A DNA stretch of 17,869 nt from an uncultured Clostridia bacterium (lineage in GTDB: Bacteria > Bacillota > Clostridia > Christensenellales > UBA1242): assembly GCA_946610655.1 (NCBI GenBank), contig CAMOCH010000014.1, positions 1-17,869 of the forward strand. Direction: 5' to 3'. Shown in pieces: positions 12,514 through 17,869 of the stretch. The notes under the pieces were generated by a model that saw only the letters and a list, made by a program, of their open reading frames with translations, made no database searches and was not told the DNA's origin. The position numbers and the translations under genes were made by a program. Within the stretch, counting starts at the first letter, position 1, and each line of letters begins with the position of its first letter.

Positions 12514-12936
12514 ATGCTTATTGGTACTTATAGACATCAAATAGACGAAAAGTGCCGTATGCGCATGCCAGCAAAGCTTAAAGCTGAGCTCGGAGATGGT
12601 TTTGTTATAACCAAAGGCACTAATGGCTGTTTAACGGCTTTTAGCAAAACTAAGTTTGACGAAGTTTATAACAAACTTACAAATCTTCCTATCTTTGATG
12701 CTAACATTCAAAAGCCTGTTCGAATGATATTGTCATCAGCATTTGAAACAGAAGAAGACAAACAAGGCAGAATATTAGTGGCCAAAGAACTTAGAGACTA
12801 TGCTAAAATTCAAAAAAATATTGTTTTTGTTGGTGCAGGCAATAGAGTTGAAATTTGGGCAGAAGAAGAATGGGATACTTACGCAGATGGCGATTTAGCC
12901 CAATCTATTAATTCACTTTCAGGACTTGGTGTATAA
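12514..12936 (+). CDS. mraZ: Division/cell-wall operon regulator MraZ
   Basis: This 140-aa protein has two SpoVT/AbrB-type repeats. The first contains GTYRHQIDEKCRMRMPAKLK near the N-terminus, the second EEDKQGRILVAKELRDYAKI. The family consensus DxKGRxxxP reads DEKCRMRMP here, with Cys for Gly. MraZ forms rings and binds direct repeats ahead of its own operon; such repeats lie at 12434-12450. ATG 12514 is set by AAGGAGG and family length; an in-frame upstream ATG-less extension to 12451 would cover the promoter and is rejected. First gene of the dcw cluster. Confidence 0.96.
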   Translation: MLIGTYRHQIDEKCRMRMPAKLKAELGDGFVITKGTNGCLTAFSKTKFDEVYNKLTNLPIFDANIQKPVRMILSSAFETEEDKQGRILVAKELRDYAKIQKNIVFVGAGNRVEIWAEEEWDTYADGDLAQSINSLSGLGV

Positions 12937-12938
12937 TA

Positions 12939-13865
12939 ATGGAATTTTCACATGTTCCTGTTATGCTTGAAGAATGTTTAGAAGCACTTCAGCTTAAACC
13001 AAATGGAATCTATGTTGATTGCACACTTGGTGGAGCTGGTCACAGCTATGAAATTCTTACAAGAGGAAAAAACATAAGTCTTATTGGAATTGATAGAGAT
13101 AGTGATGCGTTGCGTGCAAGCAAAAAAAGACTTGCATCTTTCAAAAAAGTAACCTATGTTCATGACAATTTCAAAAATCTTGATCAAATTTTGACCGAAC
13201 AAAAAATTGATAAAGTTGATGGAATACTTGTGGACCTAGGGGTGTCTAGCTATCAACTAGACAACAAAGACAGAGGTTTTAGTTTTCGTGAAGACGCAAA
13301 ACTCGACATGAGAATGAATCAAAGTCAAAAACTGTCAGCATATGATGTTGTAAACACATATACGCAAGACAATTTGAGAGACATCATAAAGGACTATGGC
13401 GAAGAGAGGTTTGCTCAATCAATCGCAAAGCACATTGTGATTGAAAGAGAAAAGAAACCAATTGAAACAACATTTGAGCTTAGAGACGTAATACTCAAAA
13501 GTGTTCCAAGATATAAAGGACATGATGGTTCATCAAACGTTCAAAGAACATTTCAAGCAATAAGAATTGAAGTGAACAGCGAACTTGATGGTCTTGCCAA
13601 ATTTTTAGAAGAGGCAACAGAAAGACTGAATGTTCATGGAAGACTTGTTGTTATGAGTTTTCATAGTTTAGAAGACAGAATAGTAAAGCACACATTTAGA
13701 GACCTATCAACTGATTGTATTTGCCCACCAGAAATTCCAGTCTGCATTTGCAATCACAGAGCAAAAGCAAAAATAATTGGAAAAATGGTTGTGGCATCGC
13801 AAGAAGAAATTGCAATTAATTCTCGCAGTGCAAGCGCAAAGCTGCGAATACTAGAGAGAATTTAA
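12939..13865 (+). CDS. rsmH: 16S rRNA (cytosine-1402-N4)-methyltransferase RsmH
   Basis: The 308-aa enzyme (formerly MraW) methylates N4 of C1402 in the ribosomal decoding centre using S-adenosylmethionine. FSHVPVMLEECLEAL starts the family. The SAM loop is DCTLGGAGHS (27-36), followed by GIDRDSDAL, DGILVDLGVSSYQLD, RGFSFREDAKLDMRM and the C-terminal SFHSLEDRIVK. It starts 2 bases after the mraZ stop without a strong ribosome site of its own (GGA about 15 bases upstream), so coupled translation is likely. Standard second gene of the dcw cluster. Confidence 0.98.
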   Translation: MEFSHVPVMLEECLEALQLKPNGIYVDCTLGGAGHSYEILTRGKNISLIGIDRDSDALRASKKRLASFKKVTYVHDNFKNLDQILTEQKIDKVDGILVDLGVSSYQLDNKDRGFSFREDAKLDMRMNQSQKLSAYDVVNTYTQDNLRDIIKDYGEERFAQSIAKHIVIEREKKPIETTFELRDVILKSVPRYKGHDGSSNVQRTFQAIRIEVNSELDGLAKFLEEATERLNVHGRLVVMSFHSLEDRIVKHTFRDLSTDCICPPEIPVCICNHRAKAKIIGKMVVASQEEIAINSRSASAKLRILERI

Positions 13866-13881
13866 AAAGGAGGGCGCAAAT

Positions 13882-14499
13882 ATGGCATTACAAGTTGATC
13901 AAAAAACAACTGTTGAAACTTCAACAAATAAAAGAATATTTGCAAGTTTCGACACAACAACAGAAGATACAAAGTATGACGCTTCTTACAAAAAGCCAAA
14001 CTTTAGTGGACTCGATTTTGAACAAGTAACTGTTAATGGTGAAAAGCATTATACATCAGATATTGAACAAATATCTATTGATAATCCACGTAAAATGGAT
14101 GTTCTTACAATCGATAAAAAAATTGAACAACATCCAGAACGACCAATTAAAGTTCGTTTGAATGCTAGAGGAAAAATTATTGTTAGTGTTCTAGCAATAT
14201 GTATTTGCGCACTCATGGCATTTATGATAGGCAATGCAGTTACTATTTCTGCACTAAACACAACACTTGCTCAAAAACAAGCAATGGTTGCATCTCAACA
14301 AGCTCAAGTTGATGCTTTGCAAGAACAATATGATTACATTGTGAGCCAAGGTCAAGAAACTGCCGCAGCCAATGGCTACTCAAGCAGTGCAAGTGGACAA
14401 GAAATTGATTCAATTGAAGAACTTGGAAGAACTACATCTCAAATTGAAACAAACTGGTTTGATGATCTTTGTAACTTCCTGTCTAATTTATTCAAATAA
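13882..14499 (+). CDS. FtsL-like single-pass division protein (by position and topology)
   Basis: The 205-aa protein sits exactly where ftsL is found (after rsmH, before the class B PBP). It has the bitopic layout: cytoplasmic N-terminus (1-96), one membrane helix (about 97-119), then a short coiled coil (126-152, ALNTTLAQKQAMVASQQAQVDALQ). FtsL would join DivIC/FtsB and activate septal wall synthesis. It differs from a typical FtsL (about 100-120 aa) in a long polar Thr/Asp-rich cytoplasmic tail and a Ser/Gly-rich outer segment ending in an amphipathic helix (NWFDDLCNFLSNLFK, 191-205). FtsL diverges quickly, so homology is plausible but unproven. AAGGAGG lies 8 bases before the ATG. Confidence 0.8.
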   Translation: MALQVDQKTTVETSTNKRIFASFDTTTEDTKYDASYKKPNFSGLDFEQVTVNGEKHYTSDIEQISIDNPRKMDVLTIDKKIEQHPERPIKVRLNARGKIIVSVLAICICALMAFMIGNAVTISALNTTLAQKQAMVASQQAQVDALQEQYDYIVSQGQETAAANGYSSSASGQEIDSIEELGRTTSQIETNWFDDLCNFLSNLFK

Positions 14500-14504
14500 G
14501 TTAT

Positions 14505-14554
14505 AAAAATCCCTTAAGCGCATATAAATTGAAATAGCTTAAGGGGTTTTTATT
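14505..14554 (+). terminator. Terminator-like hairpin containing the ftsI ribosome site
   Basis: The arm AAAAATCCCTTAAGC (14505-14519) pairs with GCTTAAGGGGTTTTT (14537-14551), 15 bp with one G-U, around a 17-nt loop, with a T-rich end. The 3' arm contains AAGGGG (14541-14546), 8 bases before the TTG start of ftsI. It may act as an attenuator, a translation-blocking hairpin, or both. Confidence 0.75.
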
Positions 14555-16471
14555 TTGGATATAAAATATACAACAGTTTCAGTAACAAAAAGATTAACAG
14601 CACTCTTTTTTGGTGCTGTTTTTTTAATTGGACTGCTTTTTGTGAAACTCTTTTATTTGCAAATTATTTCAGGAAATGTCCTTCAAAAAAAAGGGATGAG
14701 TCAGTGGCTTAGAGATTTAAAGAACACTGCACTCAGAGGAAGCATCACTGATAGAAATGGTGTTGAACTTGCCTCAAGTTATACATCTTATGATTTATAC
14801 ATAAGAAAAGCAGATATTCAAAATATAGATGCTGTTACAAGTGTTATTGCAAAGTATGTTGAGGAAATCTCAGAAGAAGAAATTAAGCAAAAGATAGAAA
14901 AATATAACTATGGAGAAATTCTTATTGCAAAGCAGCTTAAAAAAGAAGTTGTGTCTAATATTTTAAATGAATATCAAAGTGGAATATTATTTTCAAGTTC
15001 AACAAGCAGAAATTATATTTACAATAATATGCTATGCCAAATTTTAGGGTTTTTGTCAAGTGATGGTGATGGTCAAAGTGGTATTGAAAAGCAATATAAT
15101 CAATATCTTAAAGGAGTTGATGGAACAACATATTCTCAAACAGATTTAAAAGGAACAAAACTTGCAGACTCAACAAGCTACTATATTAATAGCATTGATG
15201 GGCTGAATGTTGAACTTACTATAGACTTTAAAATTCAACAACAGGTTGAAGATATTGTAAACAAAGCTTATCAAAACAATGCAGCAAAAAGTGCTTCTGC
15301 ACTTGTGATGAACCCAAACACCGGAGAAATCATAAGTATTTGCACATATCCAAATTATGATTTAAATAATATTGATAGAAGTAACATAGAAATGCTTAAT
15401 ACTCTTAGTAGGTGTATTCCTGTGGCAGATACATATGAGCCAGGTTCAACATTTAAAATTTTGGTTGCAGCAATTGCCTTAAACGAAGGAATAACATCAA
15501 GAAATCATTACTATTATTGTGGTGGTGCAAGAATAGTTAATGGGGTTAGAATAAATTGTTCAAGAAGGTCTGGTCATGGCCCTCAAACTTTGCAGCAAGG
15601 ATTAAACAACAGTTGTAACTGTGTGTTTATGGATTTGATTCAACAAATTGGAGTAAAAAAATTCTATTGGTATTTAAAAGAGCTTGGCTTTGATACAACG
15701 CTTGGCTTAGATTATCCATCAGAAACAAAAGCAGTGCTTATGCCAGAATCGCTTGTAACTGACCCAGACCTTTGCAGAATGGGGTTTGGACAAACTATTG
15801 CAATAAGTGAACTTGAACTGGTTAATAGTGTTTGTGCAGTTATTAATGGTGGCAATCTTATGCAACCACATTTGGTGAAAAAACTTGTCGATTCATCAGG
15901 GAAGATTGTTTATGAAAAGCAGGCAAGTATTTTGAACAAAGTTTTTAAACCATCGGTTTCAAAGCTTATGAATGAAATGCTTGAAGAAGTTGTTTCAAAA
16001 GGTGGCGGAAAGTATGCCAGAATTGATGGTTACCAAATTGCAGGGAAAACAGGAACAGCTCAAAAATATGAAAATGGTGCCATTGCACAAGGCAAATATA
16101 TTGCGTCATTTATTGGTTATTATCCAGCAGACAAACCTGAGTATGTTGTGCTTGTGTGTGTTGATGAGCCAAAAGGAGCATATTATGGTGGTGTTGTTGC
16201 AGCACCTGTTGCTAAAGAAATCTTTCAAGCAATAATAGACACACGTTATAAGGAAGTTGAAGCAAACATAGAATATGACTTATCTCAAAAAGAGAAAGAT
16301 ATTGAATTACCAAATTTGATTGGAATGACTTTGTCGGAAGCAGGAAGTCTACTTGCAAGTTTAAATCTTCAATATTTGGTTAGTGGAAATGGAGCAAGAG
16401 TAACAAGTTGTTTGCCAAGTCCGGGCACTATGGTTAAAGAAGGCGACATTGTTTTGCTTGTTATGGATTAA
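14555..16471 (+). CDS. ftsI: Class B penicillin-binding protein with PASTA domain (FtsI/SpoVD type)
   Basis: This 638-aa transpeptidase crosslinks septal (or spore cortex) peptidoglycan outside the membrane. A single N-terminal helix (15-36) anchors it. The PBP dimerisation domain follows (about 55-210, RGSITDRNGVELA). The transpeptidase has all motifs: STFK (Ser298-Lys301), SCN (353-355) and KTGT (498-501). One PASTA domain ends the protein (about 583-638, PNLIGMTLSEAGSLLASLNLQYLV). In Bacillus the ftsI (pbpB) and spoVD paralogues occupy this locus in tandem; only one is here, so I cannot say which role it fills. The TTG at 14555 is the only sensible start, with AAGGGG 8 bases upstream inside a hairpin. 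murE follows directly. Confidence 0.95.
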   Translation: MDIKYTTVSVTKRLTALFFGAVFLIGLLFVKLFYLQIISGNVLQKKGMSQWLRDLKNTALRGSITDRNGVELASSYTSYDLYIRKADIQNIDAVTSVIAKYVEEISEEEIKQKIEKYNYGEILIAKQLKKEVVSNILNEYQSGILFSSSTSRNYIYNNMLCQILGFLSSDGDGQSGIEKQYNQYLKGVDGTTYSQTDLKGTKLADSTSYYINSIDGLNVELTIDFKIQQQVEDIVNKAYQNNAAKSASALVMNPNTGEIISICTYPNYDLNNIDRSNIEMLNTLSRCIPVADTYEPGSTFKILVAAIALNEGITSRNHYYYCGGARIVNGVRINCSRRSGHGPQTLQQGLNNSCNCVFMDLIQQIGVKKFYWYLKELGFDTTLGLDYPSETKAVLMPESLVTDPDLCRMGFGQTIAISELELVNSVCAVINGGNLMQPHLVKKLVDSSGKIVYEKQASILNKVFKPSVSKLMNEMLEEVVSKGGGKYARIDGYQIAGKTGTAQKYENGAIAQGKYIASFIGYYPADKPEYVVLVCVDEPKGAYYGGVVAAPVAKEIFQAIIDTRYKEVEANIEYDLSQKEKDIELPNLIGMTLSEAGSLLASLNLQYLVSGNGARVTSCLPSPGTMVKEGDIVLLVMD

Positions 16472-16481
16472 GGAGGGGTTT

Positions 16482-17869
16482 ATGAAATTATTAAAATTAT
16501 TAGATGGCGTTGATTGTAAAATTATTGGAAGCACACTGAGAAATGTTAATCACTTAACTCATATTGCGCAAGATGCAAAAAAAGATAGTATGTTTTTTAG
16601 TTTAAAAGGAAAGCTTCATGATGGAAATAATTGGATTGATGAAGCAATAAACAATAAGTGCAGAGTTATCGTTACTGAATCTAGCATTGCTTGCAGCAAA
16701 AATATCACTCAAATTATTGTTCCAGATGCAAGAAAAGCTATAAGCCAAATTGCAGCCAATTTTTTTGATAGGCCTGCAGAAAAACTTAAAATTGTGGGAG
16801 TGACTGGAACAAATGGAAAAACCACAACCACCACAATGATAGCTCACATATTAAAAGAAAAACATAGCGTTGCAATAATTGGAACAAACGGTGCAATATA
16901 TGGTGGTAAAAAAGTTGAAACAGGATTTACAACACCAGATCCTATTGCCTTGCAACAACTGTTTGCAGATATGGTTAAACAAAAAATAGAGTATGTTGTT
17001 ATGGAAATGTCTGCTCATGCAATATATTTGAAAAAATTATTTAATATTCATTTTGAGGTTATTGCTTTTACAAACTTAAGTCAAGACCACTTGGATTATT
17101 TTGAAAACATGGAAAATTATTTTGCAGCAAAAGAACAAATTTTTAAAGATGGACAATATAATGCTGCTGTTGTGTGTGTTGATACTTCTTATGGGCAAAG
17201 ATTAAAAGAAATTTGTCAAAAATGCATAACTTGTTCAGTAGCAGAGAGTAATGCGAACATATTTATAAAAAATGTGGCACATACTACTCATAACCAAAGT
17301 TTTGATGTTATAAGCAATAATCAAAGCGTTGAGTTTAACATAAATTTGCTAGGCAAGTTCAATTTGCAAAATGCTATTGTTGCTATATCTGTTTGTCATA
17401 AACTTGGTTATAGTTTGGAAGAAATTTCAACAAGACTTATTTCATTTGTTGGGGTTGCAGGAAGATTTGAAAGTTATGAGGCAAAAAATTGTTCAATTAT
17501 TATAGACTATGCCCACACTCCAGATGGATTATATAATTTGCTTATGACAGCAAAAGATATTGCCAGTGGCAAACTTTATTGTGTTTTTGGGTGTGGAGGA
17601 AACCGAGATAGAGACAAGCGACCAATTATGGCATCGGTTGCTGAAAAATTTGCAGATTATACATTTGTTACAACAGATAATCCAAGATTTGAAGATAATT
17701 ATGAAATTGCGATGGATATTGTTAAAGGTTTTAGCAAAAAGAAATGGGAGATTATTCTAGACCGTGGACAAGCAATTAGGGAAGCAATTAAAAGAAGCAA
17801 GAAAGGTGATATTGTTGTGATTGCTGGAAAAGGTGCAGAAAATTATATTGATGTGCTTGGCACAAAAAT
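16482..17869 (+). CDS. murE: UDP-MurNAc-tripeptide synthetase MurE, meso-DAP type (3' end outside window)
   Basis: 462 codons are present with no stop; compared with the family only the last 25 or so residues are missing. MurE adds the third stem-peptide residue to UDP-MurNAc-L-Ala-D-Glu in the cytoplasm, using ATP. The ATP loop is GVTGTNGKTTTTT, followed by TTPDP, FTNLSQDHLDYFENMENYFAAKEQIF (containing the carbamylated Lys), LGKFNLQNA, DYAHTPDGL and FGCGGNRDRDKRP. DNPR (399-402) is the motif that selects meso-diaminopimelate; Lys-type enzymes differ there. EMSAHAI replaces the usual ESSSHAL. AAGGAGGGG overlaps the ftsI stop, 6 bases before the ATG. Confidence 0.96.
   Translation, partial: MKLLKLLDGVDCKIIGSTLRNVNHLTHIAQDAKKDSMFFSLKGKLHDGNNWIDEAINNKCRVIVTESSIACSKNITQIIVPDARKAISQIAANFFDRPAEKLKIVGVTGTNGKTTTTTMIAHILKEKHSVAIIGTNGAIYGGKKVETGFTTPDPIALQQLFADMVKQKIEYVVMEMSAHAIYLKKLFNIHFEVIAFTNLSQDHLDYFENMENYFAAKEQIFKDGQYNAAVVCVDTSYGQRLKEICQKCITCSVAESNANIFIKNVAHTTHNQSFDVISNNQSVEFNINLLGKFNLQNAIVAISVCHKLGYSLEEISTRLISFVGVAGRFESYEAKNCSIIIDYAHTPDGLYNLLMTAKDIASGKLYCVFGCGGNRDRDKRPIMASVAEKFADYTFVTTDNPRFEDNYEIAMDIVKGFSKKKWEIILDRGQAIREAIKRSKKGDIVVIAGKGAENYIDVLGTK

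Noticed and set aside
1..17869. CRISPR array, defence island or phage genes
   Set aside because: No regularly spaced repeats and no cas, nuclease, integrase or structural phage genes; the content is housekeeping.

Overview
This is an AT-rich, chromosome-like window from a Gram-positive-type bacterium, most likely an uncultured low-GC Firmicute at the Clostridia level. The evidence is the strong AGGAGG ribosome sites, A/T-ending codons, a tig-clpP-clpX-engB block, and a division/cell-wall (dcw) cluster in the order mraZ-rsmH-(ftsL-like)-ftsI-murE. The penicillin-binding protein carries a PASTA domain, and the MurE DNPR motif indicates meso-diaminopimelate peptidoglycan. TGA is used as a stop. 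No transposase, integrase, phage gene or CRISPR array is visible. Every protein gene is on the + strand; only the tRNA is on the - strand.

Layout. 1-110: the last 21 codons of an upstream gene, then a terminator. 111-524: a 24-bp remnant of a tRNA-Gln 3' end, a gene-free spacer, then an intact tRNA-Gln(CUG) on the - strand with its own terminator and consensus promoter. 550-1170: a two-gene operon of a small membrane protein (probably DUF6442) and a short XRE-type regulator, with a direct repeat bracketing its promoter. 1201-2369: a diguanylate-cyclase-like protein with its own promoter and terminator. 2421-3147: an RpiB/LacA/LacB-type isomerase. 3149-5660: a short formate-tetrahydrofolate ligase (fhs) overlapping an SDR oxidoreductase. 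5727-6728: a four-helix membrane protein with a SHOCT-like tail. 6760-10084: a protein-quality-control operon, trigger factor-clpP-clpX. 10104-11459: engB, probably on a leaderless mRNA, overlapping a metallophosphoesterase. 11501-12291: an unrecognised 224-aa protein behind a near-consensus promoter. 12323-17869: the dcw cluster, cut by the window end inside murE.

The most interesting signals are regulatory and sit at the dcw cluster. A perfect GAAC-N4-GTTC LexA-type box (plus a degenerate second one) overlaps a weak promoter ahead of mraZ. Two AAAGTGG MraZ-type boxes at a 10-bp period abut the -35 of the main mraZ promoter. A terminator-like 15-bp hairpin between the ftsL-like gene and ftsI appears to contain the Shine-Dalgarno sequence of the TTG-started ftsI. 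Together these suggest that division and wall synthesis here may be gated by DNA damage (LexA), by MraZ, and by an RNA hairpin. All three are read from sequence only and are untested.
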